A stretch of 64,000 nucleotides of DNA from Tetradesmus obliquus (taxonomy: Eukaryota > Chlorophyta > Chlorophyceae > Sphaeropleales > Scenedesmaceae), in NCBI GenBank assembly GCA_030272155.1, contig CP126197.1:434001-498000 (forward strand). The letters are read 5' to 3'. This document shows, one piece after another, positions 1 to 11,700 of this stretch. Under the pieces are notes generated by a model, which saw only the letters and a program-made list of their open reading frames with translations, was not told where the DNA came from and ran no database searches. The number at the start of each line of letters is the position of its first letter. Positions within the stretch are counted from its first letter, which is position 1. The position numbers and the translations under genes were made by a program.

Positions 1-150
1 ATGAACTCACAGCCTATCAGGCTGACAAGAGTTAAAAAAAATTTGGGCCTCAAGAGTGTGCCAGCTGCGCCCGTGACCCTGCCCTGCCCAGTGAGCTGCG
101 TCCTGCCAAGTGCTGCCAGCACCACCAGCACTGAGCTGCTCCCTCCTAGC

Positions 151-187
<37 letters not shown>

Positions 188-194
188 CATCTGT

Positions 195-240
195 ATACTG
201 CCCGCGGCCCACCTCGAGCACCTCCCCTTCAGGCCCATTT
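195..240 (-). repeat. Exon echo: partial copy of an exon 3' end and donor
   Basis: The minus strand here repeats, with substitutions, the last 40 or so bases of the exon ending at 328, including a GTGGGC donor-like sequence. It lies downstream of the real exon, inside the intron. Confidence 0.5.
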
Positions 241-327
241 GAGCCCGGCAGCAGCAACAGCACTGTGCAGCGCTATGTTCACCTTCTGCTGCTGCTGCTG
301 CTGCTGGCATCCATGCAGTGAGCTCAC

Positions 328-868
328 CTTGAGCACCTCCCCATCAGGCCCACCCGAGTGTGGCAGCACGATGAGCACCGTGTCGCCCCACACAGCACGC
401 TTCTCAGGCGCAAACACGTTGGCCGCAAAGTTGTATGCGGGGTGACCCCGCCCGCCCTGCTTGTACAGCAGGAAGCTGCCTACCAGTGGCAGCGGCTTGG
501 GCCCTGGTCAAACACGGTCAACCACAGCATAACATGTTACTACTTGTCACTTTGTGCTGTCATATTTCATCACGCGCTGCCGCCCAGCACTGGAGTCCAA
601 AGAGATGCTGCGCAAAAGGCTGCATGCAGCATCGTGCATGGTCCGTCAAACTTTCCAAGCTACGGTCAAGCAGATAATATCACCTGCAGGAATAGGCAGC
701 AGCTTTGGGGCCTGCTGTGCTGTGCTGCTGAGCGGCTGGCTGTCTGCAGTGGCCAGCAGCAGCAGCACGCCTGACACGCGCAGCGCGGGGCTGGCCAGGG
801 CTGCTGCCAGCTCAGCTGAGCTGCTCAACTCAGGCCTGCCCTCAGCCTGAGGAAGCATAGACACACAT

Positions 869-903
<35 letters not shown>

Positions 904-1700
904 GCTCAGTCGGATGGGGTGGAGTGTTGAACAGAAAGAAGCACATGCCTGTGGAGGTTGTCTGATGAAGTTTTAGTGGTCATCCAGGAAAGGCAGTCTT
1001 GCAGGTGTCAGGGGTGGGGCAAGGATGTTTGCAGTCGGTTGCAGCGGTTGGCTGGTGCAGGCGAGACAGCTGCACATGGGATGCATGTGACAGCAATACA
1101 TCATGAAAGTAGGTGGCCACTGCACCCAAACGGCTGCAAAAACCTTTGAAGCAGCAGGCGTGGTGGTGGTGGGCACCACACTGCTGCTAATTAGGCAAAC
1201 CCTGACAAGCAGGTGCTGCAGGTGCTGCTGCAAACTGGTGCTGTTATGGACTGTAAGGAGAGCAGTTGAAGCAAGCTTACTAAAGGCCACACATGCATCA
1301 CTCTTGAGCAATGGTTTGGCCATACAGTAGCGAACACAGCAAGCAAAGCAAGCAGCAGCTGATGCATGACAGGTGAGTGGGTAGTGACTCTGCTACTGCA
1401 TGCTACTGCTCCAAGGCACTATCGCTAGTGCCTCATGCCTGCCTCCCGCAGCCACCAACACACCTGCTCAACGAACAGCCTGCAATCTTCTATGTGCAGC
1501 TTTTCCTCCACTTGGCCCTTCAGCTCGTCGATGCTTTCGCACTTGCCCAGGTGGATGCCATTTTTGCTGCCATCCAGGAACACCACCACCCCTTGCTCAC
1601 ACGTAATCTTGTTTGTGTACACATATGCAGCTGCTCCTGCTGCCGTGGCAGCAAGAGCTGCACCGGCCAGCAGGCCGGTCTTGCCTTCAGGTAGTTGCAT
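328..1700 (-). CDS. Unknown N-terminally membrane-anchored protein (5' part, runs off the left edge)
   Basis: Three consecutive exons fit in phase: 1700-1464, 846-684 and 503-328, each with a GT donor and AG acceptor. The start at 1700 opens with MQLPEGKTGLLAGAALAATA, followed by a hydrophobic Ala/Gly stretch (residues about 9-27) that could be a signal anchor. A soluble part follows, ending in the visible segment with motifs such as GSFLLYKQGGRGHPAYNF and VWGDTVLIVLPHSGGPDG. I do not recognise the family. The exon ending at 328 closes in phase 0 with a GTGAGC donor, so further exons lie to the left, probably outside the window. A degenerate copy of the 3' end of this last exon sits in the following intron (about 195-240). 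The exon chain is well supported; the function is not. Confidence 0.6.
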
Positions 1701-2762
1701 ATCTAAACGCTAGCACACTGTCTGGGATCCTGTTGCTGCTGTAGGATCCCGCTCAATGGGCGAGTGAGGAGCTCGGTCCGTCGATGTGATGATGCCAACG
1801 GGTCGCACACCTCACGGGGCAGCAGACACCCAGTCCAGTCACTTTTCTGCGGTGTGATTTGCTGCAAGTTTGCTGCGAACTCTTGAAACGTGGCGCATAT
1901 TCCTCGAAGAGACTAACTAGTATTTTCGGCGCCATCGGCGATCACACCTCCCCGTGGTCTCGCGTGAGCATGCCGCAACTTCCAACCTGAAGATATGTCA
2001 TCTGGTTCTGCCAGACGCTGCCGTTTTCGCACGCACACCAACTTTTTGAATATTGCAATAACCCACAGTTCTACTTTCGCAGCGGACGCGTGCAGACCAG
2101 GGCCGTGCAGTGCAGAACTCGCGCTCTCAGCGTACACCACGATGCCTGTGCAGCAGCTGCTGGCAGGATGCAGGCCAGGGGCTGCGTCTGTCGCGGCATG
2201 TGCTTTGCCACACACCAAAAAACAGTGATCTTGCTTTTCACCAAGCTTGCTTGACAAAAAGGCTCAACAAGCAGCTGTGAATTACCCCACGTGTCGCATT
2301 GCATCCCGTCTGGCAGTAGATCAGACACACTCATGCTGCTTTGGACATGATACCACAGATCACAACCTATCACCTGCTAGCTATGTATTGTGCACAACAG
2401 GCAGACCTCCAAGGTGCAGCTGCCTGAGCCTGTGCTGTGCCTCTGACTCTTGCAGCCACTGGCAGTTGCACTGGCTATGAGACCAGCCAGGCTCCATGAA
2501 CTGCACCCTGCTCACAGCCCAATGCACGCCTGGGCAAGGCATCCTGCAGCCGCCATACAAACCACTGGCGCGATTTTCTGCAGCCGAAACCTTAGAATCC
2601 TGAGAGCTGTACTAAATACCTATTCTAGACGGTGCCGCACCGTCAAAGCATAATGCCGGCTCTATGACGCTGTGCTGGTGTCGGTGAAAATTGCACAGCG
2701 TAGTCCAATGATGAAACCCAATAGGCGCTGCTGGAGCTGCTGCAGCCTGCACTCCGCGGCGT
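1701..2762. other. Intergenic region, no gene recognised
   Basis: This lies between the start of the leftmost gene and the stop of the SAP-AAA gene, both on the minus strand, so it should hold the promoter of the first and the 3' flank of the second. An open frame at 1935-1753 (-) starting MAPKILVSLFEEYAPRF has no supporting splice partner and was not called. Confidence 0.4.
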
Positions 2763-5700
2763 TCACTGCTGGGCGCCGGTCCATGCCAGCAGCTGTGCCC
2801 TGCGCTGTGGCGGGACTGACGGCGTCACTTTGAGGAAGGCCGCCTCAAAGTCGCGCATGCAGATCGCTCGCCGCGCACGCTGCAGGACACAAGCAGGAGG
2901 GCACACCACGGCCGTCAATGCAGTGCGATGGTCATGCCAAGACCAGCAGAAGCATGGGTTTGCAGTGCAATGAAGTTTACGCTGAGTTGTGCATTGTGCT
3001 GGGTTTGGGTGGCAGCAGGGTGCAGGAATGCACTCTGTGAGATGTAGGCGCTACGAATACATCATCATCATCATGTTACCCATCAAGCCATAGTGCTATG
3101 AATACATCCCGCAACAAACGCCATGAGCTACCAGCCCCACAGCTGCTCACCTCCTGCAGTGGGCGCATGGCTGCCTCAGTGCACAGCTGCAGCAGGTCGC
3201 TGCAGCTGAAGCCTTCAGTGTCCCTGCAGGCACACAAACGCAGGCACATCGATCAGCAACCACAGAAACAACACACCCGCAGCCAGCCAAGTGTGCAGGC
3301 ACTGCAGATCCCAGCAACTCAATGCAACACCGCACTCCACAGCTCAGCACACCTGCAAGCCGCACAAACAGCCGGTCATCTCATGATGGCACCACACATC
3401 ACCCTTCCCCCTCCCACTCTCACATTGCATAAGTGCAAGACACCAGCACAGCCTTCGCAAGCGATACTCTATGCTCACTCACCGTGCCAGCTGCTCCACA
3501 TCATTCACGCCCACCGCCGCCTCCTTCTCCATCAGCCACGACAGCAGCAGCTCCTCGCGGCTCTCGCCAGCTGGCACATCCAGCAGCAGCCGCAGCTGCA
3601 GCAGGCCCAGCAGGCTGGGGTCCAGCGCCTCAGGGTGCCTGCTGGCAAACACCACCACCACTGGCCCGCCCAGGCTGGCGTAGCCCGGCTGCTGCTGCTG
3701 CGGCAGCAGCAACACACACGCAGCAGAGCAGGCCACCTTCCTATCAGGCACAGCTATGTGTGAAAACAAGGCTGCATACACCCTGCATGCACACATGCGC
3801 GTGAACACACCGTGTGCTGATGCAGTGTGTATAATTTCCTGCAGTCCCACCATGTCCTAGCTCACACACATCCCAGCGTACCAGGAGAGGCCCGACCCAT
3901 AGCAAGCTTACTGTTGACCAGTTGCACACACCTTGGCACTGTGCTGCCTCTGCACCTGTTCTTCTGGTTTCTGCTGCTGCTTGCCGCCCTGCACAGCACC
4001 CCACGCGGGCCGCGGGCCCTTGCTTGCAGGTGACATCAGGCCTGGCGCATCTGCCGCGCTGCCGCCTCCGCTGCAGCGCTGCTGCTGCCGCTCCTGCAGC
4101 TGCTGCTGCATGTCTGCCAGCTGCTGCAGCTGCACCGTCAGCTCCACCAGCATGCGCTGCTGGCTGGGGGAGCGGCTGCCTGCAGGGAAGCTCCTGTGCG
4201 CGTCATCAAAGCACACCACGCACGGCGACACGCGGCGCGCCACCTGCAAGGCATGAAGGCACGCATTTGGTCGCACAGATGGGTGTGCTGTAGAATGATA
4301 TGGCTTGCAGCGCTCAGCAAACCGTGTGCAGCACGCTGTGCAGGCAAGCCTCCTCAGGCATGCCGCAGCCGCGCCTTGAGCAGGGGACAACAATTGCGCA
4401 GCTGGTGCCAGTTGATACAGCGATGCTGGCACTGCAGCTTGCTGTGGATAGGGCGCGGCTCTCACCCTCATGATTGCCCTCAGCAGCCGCTGGCTCTGCT
4501 CCTGGCAGCTCTTGAGCAGGTCACCTGCAGCACACATTTTGCCAAGTGTTGATGAGTGCTGGGGGCTAGGGGAAGGAGCAGTGCTGCAGGGCTGGCGGCA
4601 CTGCTGTGTCAATGCTGGGGGCAAACACCACCAGGTGCAAGCACAAAGCCCTGGCCGACCGCTGCGCAGTCGCTGTAAACGCAGAACATGCGAGGACTGT
4701 CCCCACATCCCCACAGCCGTAAGCACTCCTAGACCCACCAGCAGGGATGTACAGCAGGTTGGCGCCCATGTCCCTGGCCAGTGCATGCACCAGCTCCGTC
4801 TTGCCACACCCTGAGGGGCCATACAGCAGCAGGGACTTGTGGCAGTAGCCAGCCGCAGCGCAGATGCTGCTGCTGCTGCTGGCAGCGCCGCTGCGCGCTG
4901 CTGCTGCGCGCTTGAGCGGCCCGGCAATGTTCTGCTGCAGCCAGCGCTTGGCGGGCTCTGGGCCATGCAGCAGAGACTCCGGTGCATCTGCACAGCACAG
5001 GCAGCGTTGTTGGCATAGCACATACAATCAAATTTGGAAGCACACACGGCAAGTGCGTCGAGTGCATGCACTTGCTGGCTCATCTGGATGCAAACGCTGA
5101 GGTAGCCAGGCTGACCTTCACAGCCTTGCACAGCCAGCTGCTTACACAGCATACATACACATAATCAGCTGCCCTCACCTGGGTTGGCAATGCGCAGGCA
5201 GCGCTCCACCAGGGCCTCCAGCTGCTTGTCGCTATCGTCAATGCTGCGCTCGTCAACTGTGCGGCGTGCAGGCTTCTGCAGCGGCGTTGGCGGCGGCCCA
5301 GGTGCTGCTGCTGCCAAGCTGCCCGCAGCAGAGGCTGAGGGAGCAGGTCCAAGTGAAGCTGCTGCTGCTCCTGCTGTGCGTGGTTGCGTAGACACCACGC
5401 GCCTGGCAGAGCCAATGGCAGCCATGCGTGGAGACATCAGTAAAGCAGCAGCATTGCCAGTCGCTGCTGGAGCGTCCACGTTCAAGCGCGGCACAGAGGC
5501 ACCAGACCCGCGCAGGGGCGTGACTGCACGGTTGGCACCTGGCGCAGCAGTGCTGCTTGGTGCTGCACCTCGCAGTGGAGTCACTGGCCGGTGTCCTGCA
5601 GGCTGCTGGCTGGCTGCTGTTGTGGCGACACGCAGTGGCGTCACAGCTCGGTGGCCAGATGGTGCAGCAGTGCTGGCCGTTGTTGCACCGCGCAGGGGCG

Positions 5701-7509
5701 TTTTTGAGCGGTTGGCACCTGGCGCAGCAGTGCTGGCTGATGCACCGCGCAGTGGAGTCACGGCGCGGTTTCCTGCAGGCTGCTGCCGGCTAGCAGCTGC
5801 TGCAGCACCATCTCCGGCCCTGTATGCGCCTATCTTCTGCCTGGGAGGCGTGACAGCTCCTGGCCGGCTAGCTGTGGGCATGCTGCTGCTGCTACTGCTA
5901 CCTGGCTGGGCTGCCCGACTGCCTGTCTTTGCTTGCCCTGCTGCTGTTGCTGCTGCAGCTGCTGCGTAGCCACTGTCCTTCACACGCACCCGCATGGGCG
6001 TGTGCAGAACATGGCCTGGCACGGCAGGCGCCTCAGTCTGCTGTTGCCGAGCATGCTGCTGCTGATCTTGCTGCGGCTGCTGCTGCTGTGGTGCTGCTGC
6101 TTGCACAGGTGCTGCAGGCGCCCTGCTGGTTGAGACTGTCCGGCTATTGCCGATGTTGCTGCTTGTTGCTGTGCGGTCCTTGCGCAGCCGGTCAGGCAGC
6201 GCAGCGGCTGCAGGGGAAAGCAATGGACACAGCGGTGCAGCAAAGTGAGACCAGCATGCTTCTGTCAGCGTCATCATGCAGGTTGTACTCGCGGTTTCAG
6301 CAAAAGCAGTACAACAAGGAGAAATGACTCACCCTTTGCCGAGTTCTTGCTGCTTGTTGTGCTGTGCAGTGCACCAGACTGTGAAGTTTTGGAGCTGCCG
6401 CTTGAAGTTCTTCTGCTCAGTGGTTGCTGGGTAGCTGCCTTTGCTGCTGTTGCTGCTGCTGCTTCTTTCACAGCAACAGACTCATGCCTGCTGTTGGGGC
6501 CTGCTGCTGTTGTTGCTGAAGGTAGGAAAACTGTTGAGTTGCTGCTGTCTGATTTAGGTGCCAGTGCCGCTACTGCAGCGGCAGGTGGTGCCTGCATGGC
6601 TGTTTGCCAGCTTGGCTGCCTTCCTGCAAGGCTGACGTGGTCCGATGACAGATGTAGCTGCTGCAGCAGCTCACATGCCTCACCTGCTGCTGCCGCTGCT
6701 GCTAGCTGCTCCTGCCGGCTGTCATCCCATGTCCGCCTGCGACTGCTATGCGCAGGGGCAGCACTCTGGCCAGGAGCCACAGCAGTTGCTTGCCGCTGCT
6801 GCGGCTGCTGCTGGTGGTGCTGGTGGTGCTGTTGCAGCAGGTGCGCTACTTCAGCCAGACCAGGCAGCATGATGTCTTCCTGGTCCTTGGTTGACAGGCC
6901 GCTTGTATCTGGCACAGCTGCTGACACCATGCTGACGCTGATGCTGCTGCTGCTTGTCCGTGCGCTGCTCTGTGCAGGAGCGGCTGCACCACCAGCACTA
7001 GCTGCCTTGCCCCCACCGCCAGTGGTGTTCCTGCGGGGCTCTGCATCACAGCCTGCAGGACACGTCACAGCGCATGCTGTTAGTTTAGGAAGAGGCTAAA
7101 ATTAACCAGCATAATCTCCACAGGCACACCAGCACAGAGTATCTGAAGTCTAATGTACTGCCATGTACTGCCTTCATTGCATGCTTGTGGAGGCTCACTT
7201 TCAGGGAAGAACTCTGGAAAAGCTGCTTGCAGTAATGTCTCAATGATGTCCGCACTGCGTCCATTCGCCCTGATGCCCTCTGCAGCCAAGGGTGACAGGT
7301 TGCGGGGGCACACCAGAGTGAAGCAGCAGCAGCAGTACCAGTCATTAGAGGTCAGCTCGCCTGTGCCATGCACATGCACGCCACACTGTGCTGATTAATA
7401 TCGCACATATGAATGATGTACCTTGCTTTGCCAAGGATTGCAACTCCTTTCGCGTGAGTGCAGCGAGCTCTACTCGCATCTCCTCCATCTCGTCTCTTAA
7501 CTGCTCCAT
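2763..7509 (-). CDS. SAP-domain protein with a degenerate AAA ATPase domain
   Basis: Ten exons join in perfect phase: 7509-7422, 7279-7169, 7052-6333, 6207-5179, 4987-4739, 4524-4466, 4243-3932, 3697-3483, 3223-3151 and 2879-2763, giving about 990 residues. Residues 12-46 form a SAP motif (DNA/RNA binding) split by intron 1 (LTRKELQSLAKQ, then EGIRANGRSADIIETL). Residues about 67-650 are Gln/Ala/Ser-rich and carry five roughly 20-residue repeats centred on TPLR. The C-terminus is an AAA module of the spastin/katanin/ATAD1-like type: Walker A GPSGCGKT (about 706), Walker B-like CVVCFDDAH (about 765), a sensor-1 region VVVVFASRHPEALDP, then TEGFSCSDLLQLCTEAAM and the C-terminal RAICMRDFEAAF. 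The Walker-B Glu is Asp, the sensor-1 Asn is Arg by my alignment, and the usual RR finger is missing, so it may bind ATP but hydrolyse poorly. A nuclear, chromatin-linked role is inference from the SAP motif. Confidence 0.85.
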
Positions 7510-8726
7510 TAATGCGTGTTAATCTATCTTTATGGTTGTTTTTATTTACTGTCGGTGCGGGGTGCAGGTTTTGAAATTATAGAACTACATCTACTGCACT
7601 GCACTGATCCTGTATAAACAACAGTCAGTTTCAATTGGTGATTTTTCTTTGGTGCTTCAAGAACTACAATGCCTTGAGCACACTTGCCCAACTTGACAGC
7701 TAGGTCAAATGACCGTTGGCGGTGTTGTTCTGACCGTGCGTAACAGATGAAGCCGGTCTGCCGTTCCTCCGTGTTTGATGCCTACACAAGGCCTCCATTG
7801 CCTCCTTCATAGCATTGTGCGCATGCTGATGATGTTGATGATGTCCTTGCACTGTCATCACTCAGCAGCGTGTGCACATGCAATCAATGCATGCAGTGCA
7901 CATGGCGCCCTCAGCAACCTTCTATGCTGGCCTCCTGCATAGCCAATTAAGAACAGTTCCAAGCAACTACAAGCAGTCTTGCACTCACAAGCTGTGACGC
8001 CGGCTGCCGTCTTAGTGGCAACGGCACCGTGCTGCCAAGCAACAGCCAACAGTGGAGGAGCCGTCTTGCCCAACAAGACTGATAAGACAGTTACAGGTGA
8101 TAAGAGAATGCGCCTCGCTTCGTGCGCCAGGCACTGCTGCCTATATTCCACACTCACAAAACTCGACAACAGCATAAGGGTGAAGCATACAAGCCGGAAC
8201 CACAGACAGCATGGCAATCATTAAAAAATCAGCATGTTCTTGTTGGTGCAGCGGCGCTTGCAAGCAGAGTAGCAGTAGATTAAGAGAACATACTGCAATG
8301 AATTGATCAGCAACACCACTGGCGGTCCACAAGATGACTGCACACGATGCGACAATGCGCTGTGCGTTACGCCACAGCTGACACCCCTGTCAGCAGAAGC
8401 ATGAGCTGGCCTGCATAGATACTGCACAAGCACCACCGCTGCTATAAATGAACATTGAACGCAACCTGTCAGCACCCCATACAACTCAGCAGCAGGCTAC
8501 AAGGAGCCTGCTGCACGCCCCAACAGCAGGTCCAGCTGTTGCCCGCCAATTCTACCTATCCCCCACCCTGCAGCAGGTGTGTTCTGCCACTTGTGCACGC
8601 AGCACCTCATGCTGCTGGTATATGCCTGCTATGTATGCCCACTGCCGTGCCTTATGCTGTGTGCTATCCTCATCGCTGCGCTGCGCACAAAGCAGCAGCG
8701 CTGCTGCTGCTACTGCTGTTGCTGTC
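7510..8726. other. Intergenic region, no gene recognised
   Basis: This holds the upstream flank of the SAP-AAA gene (start at 7509) and the 3' flank of the PDI/ERV gene. Around 7510-7680 it is AT-richer than the surroundings, as expected for a promoter or 5' leader. Open frames here are short and show no splice-consistent partner. Confidence 0.4.
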
Positions 8727-11700
8727 TCACCCCTGCTTGCCCAGCTCTATCTTCTTGGCCATGTTGAAGCCTGTGTACAGCATGCTGTCCAGGATGCCAG
8801 CCACAGTGAACACGCCTCCAATAACTGCAGCAGCGGAGCAGTTACAAGGCAGCAAGGACAAAAGAAGCAAGTGAGCATACAGCTGATGCTGTTTCAAAAC
8901 ACAGCCCAAGCAAAGCATGCCAAAAGTGATCTTGGCTTGCATTGTCAATTCACATGTGGCATGCACGCATAGCATTGACAGCTTGCGCACATTCACTGCA
9001 GCTGCTACTGCTTCTCACACTGTGCCATTGGCAAGGGCAGCAAGCCACACAGCTGCAACCCCTTGGCAAAGGCAGCAAGCCACGCAGCTGCAACCCCTTG
9101 GCAAGGGCAGCAAGCCACGCAGCTGCAACCCCTTGGCAAGGGCAGCAAGCCACGCAGCTGCAACCCCTCCATCCCCCTCACAACCCACCTGCGCACAGCG
9201 TAGTCAGGAACTTGTACCAGTGCTTGGACTCCTCGCGCACCACCACCTGCAGCAGGCACAGTAGGCAGAGCACACAAATGCAGGTCAGCCAAGTCTAAGC
9301 AGCGGTGAGCAGACTACAGCTTCGGCTGATGCACATGGCCCTTATGCTCCTGTCCTTGCCCAGCCTGCTACCATTCAGGGCTACACAAGTACAAAGTTTT
9401 TCATGCTAGACTGTCCATCTTTACAAACCAGAAAGCTTTGCATTTTTCATGCTAGACTGTCCATCTTGAAAAACCAGATCCTTGATTGCTGTGTAAAACT
9501 GCTGCGCATGCCGCACCTGGATGGGCGACAGGTCGTACGTGAACTTGGCTGTGGGCTGGCTGTCGCTCATGTAGGTGTGGCTGTGCGCGGTGTACTCGAA
9601 TGCATCGTAGCCGGCGCCCTTGCGGCCGCCCTTGGGCTCAATGCTGGTCATCACCACCTGCAGCACACCCAACAGGTGGAGTTACGCAATGACAACACCT
9701 TGCAACAATTTGATGAGCGGCATACAACACAGCGAGTGTGCCAGAGCTAGGCATGCACAAGTCAAAAACATCGTCCGCCTGAGGGATGTGCTGTACCCAC
9801 CCTGCGATGCGCTGTACCCACCCACCCCACCACCACACTGCAGCCTGCCAGCCCTACACACCTGCAGGTAGTGCTCGTGCGTGTGCTGCGGGTGCTCCGA
9901 GAAGAACTGCTGCCCGTGCAGCTTGTCCAGCCACTCCGGGTTGAGCCCCAGCGGGTGCAGCTTGCGGAGCTCGTAGTACTTGCGGGGCGTGGGGCGGCTG
10001 CCAAAGTAGAGGCCGTGCACCACGTGCGTCATGTTCATCCAGGCGTGGTCAAAGGAGTGTCCCTCCGCGCGCGCGGTGAAATGCAGCGTGCCAGGCACCT
10101 TCTTCACCAGCACAAAGCCTGCGGCAAAGTGCGCAGCAGTGCTTGTGTTGGTAAGTATGATGGTTGGATAGCTGGCGCAGAACTAGACACGATTGTAGAA
10201 GTGCAGCACATGCCAGATAACTGCACAACCAGTGAGTGAGCCAGCATATCCAACCCACATCCTGAGCAGCAGCAATGCATACAGCGTCACATCAGCGCAG
10301 CCGCCTGCCTCATGCCTCACCTGCCACGTTGCAACCCGGTGTGCGCGGCGCCGCCTTGAGCTGGCCGTGGCGCAGGTGCGGCTGGCCCGCGCTGGGCACC
10401 AGGCTGTCAGCAAATGTCTCCAGCGCCTCCTTGGTGCGGTCGCCCATGTACGCCTGCAAGACCCAGGTTACAACACAGGGTTCGAAGGCACGATTGCAAG
10501 ACACACAGCGTGACCTTTATGAAGTCAGCGAGCTGGGCAACATCAGAGACTCGCGGCGCTGCCGTGAAGAACTGCAAAGGGCCAGTTGCTGACTCAGCAG
10601 TTGACGGACGCATTCAGCTGCACTAGGCGTTGCTGCTGCTGCTGCTGCCGCTGCCGTGCCCCGCGCACCTCGTGCTCGTGGTGGCCCTGAATGTAGATGT
10701 CGTCGTGTGCGCGCCTGAACACGCGGATGGAGGGGAAGGCCGTGATGAAGTGCTGCCGGCACAGGTCCACCTCAGCAGTGCAGTCCACCTGCACACCAGC
10801 ACACACAAGGAGGAGGCACAACAACGTACATTAGCTTGTGAGCTTGACTGGCTGCGGCGAGCAGCGCTTACACAAGCAACTGAGCAGCTTGTGAAGTTAG
10901 CCGCAACACCTGCATGCATCGCAGCCAACATAAGAAAGCAAGCAGATGTCATACAGGCGCAAAATGCACCCTCGCATCCCTACGCACCTTTGCCATGCGG
11001 ATGCGGCCGTCTGCTCCCTCCGGGTACTTTTCGTGCACCGCCTTGGTGGCCGCCTCCCAGGCCGGCTCCAGGCGCTGGCACCAGTGGCACCATGGCGCGT
11101 AGAAGTTGACGACCACGATGGGGTAGCGGTTGAGCGTCTGCATGAAGTTCTCGTGGTTGATGGGCTGCGTGAGGTCCAGGTGGTCCCACTGCAGAACACA
11201 TGACAGACAGATGACAACATACGCAGAACGAGGATGAGCAGCTGGAACAGATGCAATCACTGAGGCTGCCACAGAGCAGTAGCGGCAAGCAAGCCCCTGC
11301 TGCTTGCTGCAGGGCCGATGCAGGTGCAGAGAGCTTGGAACATGCCAGAGTGCTCCGCTCGTAGTGAGTGGACGCTGCAGATTACTGCCTGCTGCTGCTG
11401 CTGCTGCTGCGCCAGTCTGCCAGCGTGTCGCGTCCTGCTGTGCAGGCAGCTGCTTGACTGCGCCTGTGTCAACCCAGCACGGGCCGGCCCCACAGGGTGT
11501 GTGTGGGCAAGCCGAGTGAACACTGTTGCAGCCACCTGCAGCACCTGTGCCCAGCGTGGCCGCCCTTCTATACTTGCAGCTGCACTAAGAGCATGCTGTT
11601 GGCGTGCTGTGCTGTGCAGGGAGTGCCGTCAACAAAGCATTGCATACCGTGCGATGCCATGCAGTTGTTTGGCACTACACCATATTTTAATCCACTGCTG

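Noticed and set aside
1-445. Plus-strand frames of polyleucine and polycysteine
   Set aside because: They are read from CTG triplet runs in introns of the minus-strand gene and show no domain or splice logic.
1753-1935. Minus-strand frame starting MAPKILVSLFEEYAPRF as a small gene
   Set aside because: Too short, no recognisable motif and no phase-matched exon; it may be a chance frame in the leader of the leftmost gene.
5184-5969. Long plus-strand frame opposite the TPLR repeats
   Set aside because: It is the antisense shadow of a minus-strand exon that fits in phase with nine others.
9036-9170. Regular 35-bp repeats resembling a CRISPR array
   Set aside because: The units are contiguous with no unique spacers and lie in a eukaryotic intron.
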